Assembly: GCA_021809225.1 (NCBI GenBank)
Contig: JAKBAL010000050.1
Coordinates: 1 to 9,327 of the forward strand
Source: Pseudomonadota bacterium
Lineage (GTDB): Bacteria; Pseudomonadota; Alphaproteobacteria; UBA9655
Length of the DNA stretch: 9,327 nucleotides
Direction of reading: 5' to 3'
The notes below the pieces were generated by a model. The model saw nothing but the letters and a program-made list of their open reading frames with translations. It searched no databases and was not told the origin of the DNA. Shown here piece after piece: positions 1-6,780 of the stretch (position 1 is the stretch's first letter; each line of letters opens with the position of its first letter). The position numbers were made by a program, and so were the translations under genes.

Positions 1-338
1 TGAAGAAGAGGAGTTCCAGATACTCCCTTCTAATTACTAAACTTCAATTACTAACCACTGCGTTAGCCTTAAGCAGCTGTATGGGCGTCTACGATGGAGG
101 ATTTGAATGTCCTCCTGGAAAAGGCGTAGGTTGTAAGTCCATCTCTGAAGTTAATACCATGGTTGACCAAGGAGAAATCCCTGATACAACCTCCACAGCT
201 TCTCTACCCCCCACATGTCAGACTTGTACAGCAACAGATAACCTTAAAGCTGAAATAGCAATTCAGGAAGAGAGTCAGATTTGGTATGCCCCTAGGCCCA
301 TGAGAGAACCTTTATCCTTGCTCATTGGAAAGCCTTGA
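1..338 (+). CDS. traV: TraV, outer-membrane lipoprotein of the F-type T4SS core (start codon cut by one base)
   Basis: The reading frame is open from base 3, and bases 1-2 are TG, so the start codon (ATG, GTG or TTG) is almost certainly split by the window edge. Counted from there the protein is 112 residues. It opens with a lipoprotein signal: basic residues KKR, a hydrophobic stretch, then the lipobox LSSC with the lipid-carrying Cys at residue 27 (base 78). The mature part has FECPPGKGVGCKSISEV, the TraV signature; its two cysteines fall at mature positions 11 and 19, close to the functional Cys10/Cys18 pair known for F TraV. A later CQTC motif follows. In the F system TraV joins TraK and TraB to form the envelope-spanning core. 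The protein is short beside F TraV (about 170 residues) and ends soon after the conserved YAP segment. Its TGA overlaps the traC ATG (TGATG), implying translational coupling. Confidence 0.85.
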   Translation, partial: KKRSSRYSLLITKLQLLTTALALSSCMGVYDGGFECPPGKGVGCKSISEVNTMVDQGEIPDTTSTASLPPTCQTCTATDNLKAEIAIQEESQIWYAPRPMREPLSLLIGKP

Positions 339-2863
339 TGCAGACAAAACCTTCTTCTTCAAAATCATTAAATTCTCTTTGGAACAAACTTAAAGGAGAA
401 GGAACGTCCTTTGGGGCGTCTTCGTCTACTCTTCGTTTGACCCATGAATTTTTATTGTCTCATAGTTTGAGTGAAGTTCTCCCTTACAGAAGCTTTGATC
501 CTGAAACGCAGATTTTTATCAATCGCTCAAGCTTAGGATTTGTGATTGAAACCTTACCCTTAGTTGGCTGTGGAGATGAAATCCCGCGGCAATTAACAGG
601 ACTCTTTCAACATGCCTTATCCTTGGGATCAAGTTTTCAATGTCTTCTTCTTGGTAGTCATCGAACGGAAACTTGGATAAAGGCATGGGAAAAGGCCCGT
701 GTAGGACATTCTGAAATCCTTGAAGAGCTTGCAAAAGAACGAGGCGTTTATTTAAGAAATCTTTCTCAAGGGCTTCTTCCTTCAAGCGGGAGCGCCAGAA
801 CCTTTCGTCTTATTCTTTCCTATAGCGAACCTATTGCTTTGTCTCCTTCGATGGAGGCTATTTTAGCTTTACGTGAGCAACTTCTGACAACTCTAAAAGG
901 ATGGGGGTTGCCTGTTAAAGTTTGGCAATCCGAAGATTTACTCATGGGCCTTGATGAGCTTTTAAACCCGACAGATGATTTGCTTAATCAATGGAATAGT
1001 TCTTTTTTGAATGATGAATCTCTAAAACCTGAGACCACTTGGAATCCCTATGAGGTTCTCTCGAACCAGCTCATGAGCCCCTCTACACGATTTGCTGTGG
1101 AACCTTCTCAGCTGCTCTTTGGTGAGAATGAGAAAGTCATGCGTCTTTATACGGCGCGCCTCTTTCCTCCTGTTTGGCATCAAGGAGGCATGGGAATTTT
1201 GATTGGCGATCCTTTTGATGAATTCTTGCGATTGCAAAGCTGTTTTTTCCTTGTTTATGGCGTCCATATTTGCAATGAAAAAACTCTCAAAACCCAAATG
1301 CTTGCCAAGTGTGGCAACGTTGAAAAACAAGCTGCTAGCCCTATTGCTAAATACGTTCCTTCTCTTAAAAAAGAAGAGGAAGAATGGCGCTATGTGCGAG
1401 AAAAGTTTGAAGAAGGTCAAAGGCTGGTGCGTACTCGCTTTCAGGTGGGGCTTTTAAGCTCTCCTGAGAAAATTGAGCGAGAGCAACAAACCCTTTTTAA
1501 TCTCTATCGCTCTCAAAGGTGGGAGTTAAGTCTGGATAAGTATCTCCAACTTCCCTCTTTTTTAAGCTGTTTGCCCATGACATGGGGAGAAGGAGCCGCA
1601 GAAGATAGTCGAAAACTCAAGAAAACAAAAACAACCTTAAGCCATGAACCATCAAATCTCATGCCTCTTCAAGGAGAATGGCAAGGAACTGCATCTCCTG
1701 GGATGATATTGGTGGGAAGGCGGGGTCAGCTCTTCTATTGGTCCCCCTTTGATAATAATGAAGGAAACTATAATGCTTGCGTTGTAGGACGATCGGGATC
1801 AGGAAAGTCCGTCTTTATGCAAGAACTCATGACCAGTATTTTAGGTATGGGTGGAAAAGTCTTTGTGATTGACGTAGGTCGGTCTTTTGAAAAGACCGTT
1901 AAGTTGTTAAAAGGAACGTATTTAGAGTTCTCGACTCACTCGCCCATTTGCATTAACCCGTTTTCCTCCATTCCCTTCAATGACACAAAAGCGGCTTCCG
2001 ATGCTTTGGCCATGTTAAAACCCATTCTCTCCCTCATGGCAGCACCTAAGGAAGGAACAACAGATCTAGAAGATACTTACCTTGAACAAGCTATTCAAGA
2101 AGGCTGGAACTCAAGGAAAAACAACGCAACCATTACAGATGTAGCAACTTTCCTTCTAAATCACCCAGATGAAACAGCAAAGACACTTGGAGAAAGGCTC
2201 TATCCCTATACAGAGCGGGGAACCTATGGGCGGTTCTTTAATGGCCCTGCCAATATTGATCTTACAGATACGCTTGTGGTGGTAGAGCTTGAAGAGCTTA
2301 AGGAACGAAAAGATCTTCAATCGGTCATTGTCCAAATGGTTATTCTACAAATCACTAACTCTATTTACCTAGGGGAGAGAAAAACACCCTCTTGTCTTAT
2401 TCTGGATGAAGCTTGGGACATGTTGAGAGGCGCTCAGTCAGGGGTATTCATTGAAACGGCAGCCAGGCGTCTTCGAAAGTACTTTGGAGGTCTTATTGTC
2501 GGCACTCAGTCGGTCAACGACTTTTATGCCACCCCTGGCGCTCAAGCTGCTTTTGATAATGCGGATTGGATGTGCCTTCTCTCTCAAAAGGATGAATCTA
2601 TTAAACTGCTTAAGAACTCTGATCGTCTTGTTATGGATCCAGCCATGGAACGGACGTTGAGGTCTCTCAGGACAGAACAAGGTAAATATGCAGAAGTGAT
2701 GATTAAGGGGCCAAAGGGCTTTGCTGTGGGAAGACTCCTTCTCGATTCCTTCTCTAAGATTCTTTACTCCACAAAAGCAGAAGAATTTGCCGCTGTGCAA
2801 ATCCTGGTGAAGGAAGGGTACAGCCTAAAAGATGCCATTCAACTCATAGCAACCCCCCAATAA
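338..2863 (+). CDS. traC: TraC, VirB4-family ATPase for F-type pilus assembly
   Basis: The product is 841 residues from ATG 338, close to the roughly 875 of F TraC. The frame also allows a TTG one codon earlier (335), but ATG 338 overlaps the traV stop and has GGAAAG about five bases upstream. The N-terminal half matches the TraC/TrbE/VirB4 domain in character. The C-terminal half is a RecA-like ATPase: Walker A GRSGSGKS at residues 484-491 (bases 1787-1810), Walker B LILDEAWDML with D690/E691, and GTQSVNDF with Q724 as a sensor-like glutamine. The family ending (GKYAEVMIKGP followed by a LILDPFS-like stretch) is also present. There is no membrane segment. TraC is a cytoplasmic or membrane-associated hexamer that energises pilin polymerisation and secretion. 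The gene is intact over 2.5 kb with no frameshift, which argues against a decayed operon. Confidence 0.97.
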   Translation: MQTKPSSSKSLNSLWNKLKGEGTSFGASSSTLRLTHEFLLSHSLSEVLPYRSFDPETQIFINRSSLGFVIETLPLVGCGDEIPRQLTGLFQHALSLGSSFQCLLLGSHRTETWIKAWEKARVGHSEILEELAKERGVYLRNLSQGLLPSSGSARTFRLILSYSEPIALSPSMEAILALREQLLTTLKGWGLPVKVWQSEDLLMGLDELLNPTDDLLNQWNSSFLNDESLKPETTWNPYEVLSNQLMSPSTRFAVEPSQLLFGENEKVMRLYTARLFPPVWHQGGMGILIGDPFDEFLRLQSCFFLVYGVHICNEKTLKTQMLAKCGNVEKQAASPIAKYVPSLKKEEEEWRYVREKFEEGQRLVRTRFQVGLLSSPEKIEREQQTLFNLYRSQRWELSLDKYLQLPSFLSCLPMTWGEGAAEDSRKLKKTKTTLSHEPSNLMPLQGEWQGTASPGMILVGRRGQLFYWSPFDNNEGNYNACVVGRSGSGKSVFMQELMTSILGMGGKVFVIDVGRSFEKTVKLLKGTYLEFSTHSPICINPFSSIPFNDTKAASDALAMLKPILSLMAAPKEGTTDLEDTYLEQAIQEGWNSRKNNATITDVATFLLNHPDETAKTLGERLYPYTERGTYGRFFNGPANIDLTDTLVVVELEELKERKDLQSVIVQMVILQITNSIYLGERKTPSCLILDEAWDMLRGAQSGVFIETAARRLRKYFGGLIVGTQSVNDFYATPGAQAAFDNADWMCLLSQKDESIKLLKNSDRLVMDPAMERTLRSLRTEQGKYAEVMIKGPKGFAVGRLLLDSFSKILYSTKAEEFAAVQILVKEGYSLKDAIQLIATPQ

Positions 2864-2865
2864 AT

Positions 2866-2871
2866 AAAGGA
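2866..2871 (+). promoter_or_regulatory. Ribosome binding site of trbI
   Basis: AAAGGA lies seven bases before ATG 2879, in the 15-base gap after the traC stop. It fixes the trbI start. Confidence 0.7.
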
Positions 2872-2878
2872 AAAAAGT

Positions 2879-3388
2879 ATGACGCAAGAAAAGAATCAAG
2901 AAACTCTCGAAAATTTATCTGAAGCAACCTTCTCTCTCATAGATTCAAAGAGAAGAATTAAGTGGGCGCTCTTTTCTACAGGAGTGTTAGGAGGAGTTTT
3001 AGGAGCTGTTCTCATCAATACCATAGTGTATTGGAAACCAAACTCCTGTCCTTTTTGGGAAGAGAAGATCCTCAATAAAGCTTCTTTAGAGGATTCATCC
3101 TCAAATGATTGGTTAGCCAATAGGATAGGGAGCGTTGATCGAGAAGAGATTCTCCATGATCGTGCTCAAGCTCTTGCTGGTACCAATATTTCTGACAAAG
3201 AGCTTGAAGACAAACTGTCTTCCTTTCTGACTCTCTATGATGGAGTTCTTGAAGGCCTGATGGCAGAGAAAAAAGTGCTTCTTTTAGAGCGCGATGCCTT
3301 TGCCACCCACAGCGTTCCCGATTTTACAGAAGAAGTAAAACGACGCCTTCAACAAGCTGAATCTCAACAAACAAAGGATCAGCCATGA
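2879..3388 (+). CDS. trbI: TrbI-like inner-membrane protein of the F-type T4SS
   Basis: The protein is 169 residues and starts at ATG 2879 behind a good AAAGGA site. Residues 1-28 are charged and cytoplasmic. One transmembrane helix, rich in Gly, Leu and Val, spans about residues 29-51, and the rest is periplasmic. The periplasmic part has the TrbI pattern: VDREEILHDRAQAL, then an amphipathic helix ending FLTLYDGVLEGLMAEKKV, then LLERDAFATHSVPDFTEEV, equivalent to the ILVSPAVVxGAPDIT segment of F TrbI. F TrbI is about 128 residues, so this one is longer, mainly in the linker at 55-85. Known role: an inner-membrane component affecting pilus outgrowth and retraction. It sits between traC and the signal peptidase gene and overlaps the latter by four bases (ATGA). 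The family call rests on this pattern and position; sequence identity is probably low. Confidence 0.82.
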   Translation: MTQEKNQETLENLSEATFSLIDSKRRIKWALFSTGVLGGVLGAVLINTIVYWKPNSCPFWEEKILNKASLEDSSSNDWLANRIGSVDREEILHDRAQALAGTNISDKELEDKLSSFLTLYDGVLEGLMAEKKVLLLERDAFATHSVPDFTEEVKRRLQQAESQQTKDQP

Positions 3389-3882
3389 AAAGAAGGCTGT
3401 TTAAATTATGCTTGGGTTTAGGCACGCTTTCTCTTCTTTGTTGGGGCATTACGTCTCAAACAAAATTAGGAAGGTGTGCCTCAGAGAGTTTAGAGGGGAT
3501 TCATTATGTTCTATTTCTGAAAAGCACTTCCTTCAAGCGAGGAGATATTGTTCTCATCCCAAATCATCCTGTTCCTTATGTGGGAGAGAAGCCTTTCGCT
3601 AAACGTGTGATAGGCCTTCCAGGGGATAGAATTATCCGGGACAAAGAACAATTGCAGATAAAATCTAAAAATACAGCAAGTAACATTACCCTTTTTACAA
3701 TCTTTCCCCTTTTAGACAAAACCACAGAAGGCAAGCCCTTAACACCTCTTTCAATGCCTATTGTGCCTGAAGGATACATCTTTGTTGGGGGAGATCATCT
3801 TCGAAGCTTTGACTCTCGCTACAAAGAGTTTGGTCTTGTTCCCATAGAGAAGATTTGGGGAAAGTCGGTGTTCAAGTGGTAA
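3385..3882 (+). CDS. trhF: S26-family signal peptidase of the conjugation system (TrhF/TraF-like)
   Basis: The protein is 165 residues, starting at ATG 3385 with AAAGGA (3373-3378) six bases upstream and overlapping the trbI stop. It has an N-terminal signal anchor at about residues 5-24. S26 boxes follow: SESLEG, with Ser35 the likely nucleophile; RGDIVLIP; KRVIGLPGD, with Lys73 the likely general base and G-D at 80-81; and GGDHLRSFDSRYKEFGLV near 135-152, the typical C-terminal box. These S26C peptidases act at the periplasmic face of the inner membrane; RP4 TraF matures and cyclises pilin, and SXT/R27 F-like operons also carry this class, while F itself lacks it. The nucleophile box reads SLEG where family members usually have SLPxG; the proline is replaced by Glu. 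The likely substrate is a pilin encoded outside this window (inference). Not to be confused with the thioredoxin-fold TraF at the right edge. Confidence 0.9.
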   Translation: MKRRLFKLCLGLGTLSLLCWGITSQTKLGRCASESLEGIHYVLFLKSTSFKRGDIVLIPNHPVPYVGEKPFAKRVIGLPGDRIIRDKEQLQIKSKNTASNITLFTIFPLLDKTTEGKPLTPLSMPIVPEGYIFVGGDHLRSFDSRYKEFGLVPIEKIWGKSVFKW

Positions 3883-3892
3883 ACCCAGGTCT

Positions 3893-4023
3893 CAGTATTC
3901 AATATCCAGTGGTCAGAGATTTTAATGAAACACCTCAAGCTCTAAGATCTCTTATTGTGTCTTTGAAGCCAGTTTTTTTTCTTGTTACCTTTCTGAGCAC
4001 TGACCACTGGATATTGAGTACTG
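3893..4023. repeat. 131-bp inverted-repeat unit around the traW start (24-bp arms, 83-bp spacer)
   Basis: The left arm is 3893-3916 and the right arm 4000-4023. They are reverse complements at 23 of 24 positions; the core shared sequence is CAATATCCAGTGGTCAG on the left and its complement on the right. The only mismatch pairs T3898 with G4018 (T on the left where perfect pairing needs C). Matching stops sharply at both ends. The left arm lies just after the signal peptidase stop codon (3880-3882). The right arm lies in frame inside the traW signal peptide and encodes residues of TDHWILST. I see no transposase and no clear target-site duplication. It could be a MITE-like or palindromic repeat, or two oppositely oriented copies of a dispersed 24-bp repeat. 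Confidence 0.85.
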
Positions 4024-4673
4024 CTCTAGCAAAAGACTGCGGAACTCATGGAGTGCTTTATTCCATTGAGGAAGAAGACCCCATCCAGCTTATTCAGCAA
4101 AAGTTAAAGGTAATGGAAGAAAGTGGAGAACTGGAACGCCATAACCACATTCTTCAAAAGAAAGGAAAAGCTGCTGTTGAAAGACCGAGACCTGTTGCAG
4201 GCATAACAAGGGCACCCAAGTCACACACATTTTATTACGACCCCACTTATGTCGTCCAAAATGATCTCACGGACCATAAAGGCCGCGTCTTTATTAAAAA
4301 AGGCACAAAGGTAAATCCTCTTGAAACAGTCAGTCTTTCTCAAAATCTCCTTTTCTTTGATGGAGATGATGAGGATCAAAAGAATTTTGCCAAAGAGAAA
4401 CTACAGCAAAGCCCTCTGAAATTAATTCTTACAAAAGGAGCGCCTTTAGCACTGTCGGAGGAGTTGAAAGTTCCTGTGTATTTTGATCAACAAGGTGTTC
4501 TTACAAAAAAGCTCGGCATCCAGCACGTTCCAGCTCTTGTATCTCAGGAAGAACTTCGCTTACGAATCGAAGAAATTTATTCTCCCCAGTTTTTCTCTGT
4601 AAAAGCAGAGGAAACTCCTGAATCTCAAAAAAAACTCACGGAGATCTCCAACATCAAAGGGAGCCAAAAGTGA
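3957..4673 (+). CDS. traW: TraW, periplasmic pilus-assembly protein (start uncertain)
   Basis: The mature protein is a clear TraW of about 213 residues (F TraW is about 210). It opens KDCGTHGVLYSIEEEDP and continues with KVMEESGELERHN, FYYDPTYVVQNDLTDHKG, GTKVNPLETVSLSQNLLFFDG, KLILTKGAP and VYFDQQGVLTKKLGIQHVPA, all family-typical. A signal peptide precedes it: a hydrophobic core PVFFLVTFL and cleavage after ALA (base 4031). TraW acts in the periplasm with TrbC, TraU and TraF in pilus assembly. The start is unclear. The frame is open back to TTG 3855, inside the peptidase gene. In-frame GTG 3957 or TTG 3963 gives a normal-sized leader but has no good ribosome site. An ATG at 3925 reads MKHLKL then stops; one added base near there would put it in frame. 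GTG 3957 is used here as the most conservative choice. The inverted-repeat arm adds exactly eight codons before the cleavage site. Confidence 0.9.
   Translation: MSLKPVFFLVTFLSTDHWILSTALAKDCGTHGVLYSIEEEDPIQLIQQKLKVMEESGELERHNHILQKKGKAAVERPRPVAGITRAPKSHTFYYDPTYVVQNDLTDHKGRVFIKKGTKVNPLETVSLSQNLLFFDGDDEDQKNFAKEKLQQSPLKLILTKGAPLALSEELKVPVYFDQQGVLTKKLGIQHVPALVSQEELRLRIEEIYSPQFFSVKAEETPESQKKLTEISNIKGSQK
4658..4663 (+). promoter_or_regulatory. Ribosome binding site deciding the traU GTG start
   Basis: AGGGAG ends six bases before GTG 4670, whose GTGA overlaps the traW stop. This strong site and the coupling favour initiation at 4670 even though it gives TraU a long extension before its signal peptide. 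Confidence 0.65.
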
Positions 4674-5893
4674 AAACCATTTTCCAAAAGCTTTATATCT
4701 TTTGTGGGGAGAACCACAAGCAGACGATCCACCCTAATACACAAATACCTAAGATCATATCCGCGGAGAATAAGATCTCAGGGGATATTAAGTTGTCTCT
4801 TCCTTCAAATACGTCCAGAGAAAAAATATTTTTAGCAGTTCCCCAAGAGAAAAAGCATAGAAAGGTTAGGGACACAAAAAAAGGGCATACCCTTAAAAAG
4901 AATTTTTTCATACATTTTTTGATTTCTGTTATTTTTTTTAATACTCCCGCAGCAAGCAAAACATGTCAGGGACGCTTTGTAAATCCCATAACAGATATTT
5001 GCTGGTCTTGCCTCTTTCCTATCTCAATTGGGACTATAAATGTGAGTGGAGGAGGACGAGAAGATATACCTAATCCCCCTCAAATTCCCTGTTGGTGTCC
5101 AAGGCCTCCCATTCCCCTTGTCCCTGGTGTTCCTGTGGGTTTTTGGGAGCCAGTGAGACTGGTAGATGTCACACGGGTTCCTTTTTGTATGGTGAATATG
5201 GGAGGCCTTCAATTAGGAAACAGTACCATTGGATACGGAATCCATGGTGCCAAAGAATCAAGTCAAGCCCAGCACAGTTTCTATCAGGTTCATTGGTATG
5301 TTTATCCTGTCATCTACTGGCTTGAACTCATCAAGGATTTTCTATGTATGGAACAACAAGATTTTGATGTGACCTATCTTACAGAGCTTGATCCTTTGTG
5401 GAATGAAGATGAGCTTTCTTTTATTCTCAATCCAGAAGCCGTGCTCTTTGGCAATCCACTGGCGCAGGCCGCCTGTGCGGCTGATTGTGCTGCGGCAACT
5501 GCGGGGTTTCCACTGGATGGATTCTTTTGGTGTGGAGGATGTCAGGGCAGTCTTTATCCTTTTACTGGCAATAATGCGGCGCACAATGGGGGTGTTCAAG
5601 CGAGCCTTTTGATGGTTCAGCGTATGATAGCCAAGCTTCATCGAGAGTTGTTACTTTGGGGAACAAGCGGAATAACAAATGCAGAAATCTGTCAGAAATA
5701 TCCCTTACCCATCATTAAGAAGTCCCAATACAAAACTCAAATGACATATCCCCGCCCGATGACACGAGGTCCCATGGCTTGCAATCCCTTGGGAAGAACT
5801 GATGTCATTTGGGGATCAGGGAGGGAATTTCCCTACAAAGGAGAAGACTTTGGCTACTTGATTTGGAGAAAAGTTAATTGCTGTATCTTATAA
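4670..5893 (+). CDS. traU: TraU, periplasmic mating-pair/DNA-transfer protein with N-terminal extension
   Basis: The product is 407 residues from GTG 4670. From about residue 78 it is a standard TraU of roughly 330 residues, the length of F TraU. It has a signal peptide with core FFIHFLISVIFF, cleavage near PAAS (residue 96), then CQGRFVNPITDICWSCLFPISIG, PCWCPRP, the ACAADCAA and FWCGGC cysteine clusters, and the family ending KGEDFGYLIWRKVNCC. About 15 cysteines in the mature part suit a disulphide-rich periplasmic protein. TraU works with TraW, TrbC and TraF and matters more for DNA transfer than for pilus production in F. Residues 1-77 are hydrophilic, Lys-rich and unlike TraU. I found no ATG in that stretch; TTG 4793 behind AGGGG (4780-4784) is the only plausible later start and still leaves an extension. 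The stop is overlapped by trbC. Confidence 0.93.
   Translation: MKTIFQKLYIFCGENHKQTIHPNTQIPKIISAENKISGDIKLSLPSNTSREKIFLAVPQEKKHRKVRDTKKGHTLKKNFFIHFLISVIFFNTPAASKTCQGRFVNPITDICWSCLFPISIGTINVSGGGREDIPNPPQIPCWCPRPPIPLVPGVPVGFWEPVRLVDVTRVPFCMVNMGGLQLGNSTIGYGIHGAKESSQAQHSFYQVHWYVYPVIYWLELIKDFLCMEQQDFDVTYLTELDPLWNEDELSFILNPEAVLFGNPLAQAACAADCAAATAGFPLDGFFWCGGCQGSLYPFTGNNAAHNGGVQASLLMVQRMIAKLHRELLLWGTSGITNAEICQKYPLPIIKKSQYKTQMTYPRPMTRGPMACNPLGRTDVIWGSGREFPYKGEDFGYLIWRKVNCCIL
4744..4789. repeat. Imperfect stem-loop inside the TraU N-terminal extension
   Basis: CCTAAGATC (4748-4756) pairs with GATCTCAGG (4774-4782) at eight of nine positions. After a three-base bulge, AATA (4744-4747) pairs with TATT (4786-4789). 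The loop holds the small palindrome CCGCGG. It sits in the middle of the 230-bp segment that has no TraU counterpart, so it may be the core of an inserted palindromic element. That reading is tentative. Confidence 0.35.
5865..5868 (+). promoter_or_regulatory. Ribosome binding site supporting a TTG start for trbC
   Basis: GGAG lies nine bases before TTG 5878, inside the end of traU. It is the best-placed site for trbC, whose frame has no early ATG. Confidence 0.45.
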
Positions 5894-6780
5894 AGTATTT
5901 GATTTTAAAAATTTTTATTTTGTCTTTTTCCTCCATTCTGGGAGACATGAGCTCCAGTTGTGCTTTTGCGGGGCATGAAATTGTTCCTCATAAAGAAGCA
6001 CATCAACATGAAAAAAATTTTCCCCAACAGCTCTTTTGCTCAACAGGTTCTTGCAAGGTCATTCCTATCAACACAAAAGACATTCAAGCACTGCAAGAAA
6101 AATCAGCGCAAAAAGTTGATGAACTTCAGAAAAATAAGGAGTTTCAGGACTTCCAACGAGAAGGACTCCAAAAGAAAGACCCTATTTTAGAAGATAAAGA
6201 GTTTCAACAATTTGTTAATGAGCTTAATGAAAAAGCCCTCACTTCATTTCCAACCTGTCAAAGCACAGAGAAAACGCCTGCTGTAAACTCTCAAGTTCGT
6301 AACCCAGAAGGAAATCTTTACATTTTTGTTTCTTTCTCTCTTGGAGAGAAAGCTCTGATGAATCTTGCTCGTGAGGCTAAACAATATGGAGCTACACTCG
6401 TTTTAAGAGGATTTAGGGCTTGTCCTCGTCCTTGCGTAGGCGAGGAACACGGGGAACCAAGAAAAATAAGCTACGGCAAAACAGTCCAAGCTCTACAAAA
6501 AATTATCTTAAAGACGGGGCAGGGGGTGAGTATTGATCCTGAGCTTTTTACCTTCTTCTCTGTATCTTCTGTGCCTACCTATATTCTGGCAAAACCTTTT
6601 CAACTTAACTCTTCGGAACTCACCCCGCCTCCTCTTCATGACCGAATACAGGGACATGTCAGTGTGCACTATGTTTTAGAAACTTTTGCCAAAGAAGGAG
6701 ATCTACAAAGTGAAGCAAAGGCGCTTTTGACCAAGGCATCGGTGTCGAATCGTTTGCAGAGAAAAGGAAGAGACAAATGA
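5878..6780 (+). CDS. trbC: TrbC, F-type periplasmic pilus-assembly protein
   Basis: The product is 300 residues from TTG 5878, overlapping traU by 16 bases; the first ATG in frame (residue 24) would destroy the signal peptide. The leader has a hydrophobic core from YLIKYLILKIFILSF and cleavage after CAFA (residue 31). A Lys/Glu/Gln-rich, probably helical region at about 65-120 holds repeated KEFQ motifs. The TrbC_Ftype domain follows: YIFVSFSLGEKALMNLAREA (148-167), TLVLRGF (173-179), IDPELFTFFSVSSVPTYIL (219-237) and GHVSVHYVLE (259-268), a thioredoxin-like fold. F TrbC is about 212 residues; the excess lies in the helical region and in an insert ACPRPCVGEEHGEPRK at 181-196 with a CxxxC pair. 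TrbC is periplasmic, interacts with TraW, and is needed for pilus assembly. In some relatives TraW and TrbC are fused; here they are separated by traU. Confidence 0.92.
   Translation: MLYLIKYLILKIFILSFSSILGDMSSSCAFAGHEIVPHKEAHQHEKNFPQQLFCSTGSCKVIPINTKDIQALQEKSAQKVDELQKNKEFQDFQREGLQKKDPILEDKEFQQFVNELNEKALTSFPTCQSTEKTPAVNSQVRNPEGNLYIFVSFSLGEKALMNLAREAKQYGATLVLRGFRACPRPCVGEEHGEPRKISYGKTVQALQKIILKTGQGVSIDPELFTFFSVSSVPTYILAKPFQLNSSELTPPPLHDRIQGHVSVHYVLETFAKEGDLQSEAKALLTKASVSNRLQRKGRDK

Noticed and set aside
32..54. Direct repeat AATTACTAA (32-40 and 46-54) followed by ACCACTG in the TraV leader, reminiscent of the traW repeat arms
   Set aside because: Only nine bases long, and the resemblance to the arms is limited to ACCACTG; the stretch encodes a normal lipoprotein signal.
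1022..1420. 132-codon minus-strand open frame opposite traC
   Set aside because: Overlaps the clear TraC coding region and its translation resembles no family I know.
4702..4719. TTGTGG/CCACAA stem-loop near the start of traU as a regulatory element
   Set aside because: A six-bp stem downstream of the start codon, too short to claim a role.
4732..4871. CCCTAA (4732-4737) and TTAGGG (4866-4871) as possible terminal inverted repeats of an insertion in TraU
   Set aside because: Six-base arms with no extension are expected by chance at this distance.
4881..4894. AAGGG-CATA-CCCTT hairpin before the TraU signal peptide, possible terminator
   Set aside because: Only five base pairs, no T-run directly after it, and it is inside an uninterrupted reading frame.
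5510..5518. CCACTGGAT in traU, matching part of the traW repeat arm
   Set aside because: A nine-base match within the conserved FPLDGFFWCGGC coding segment; best explained by chance.
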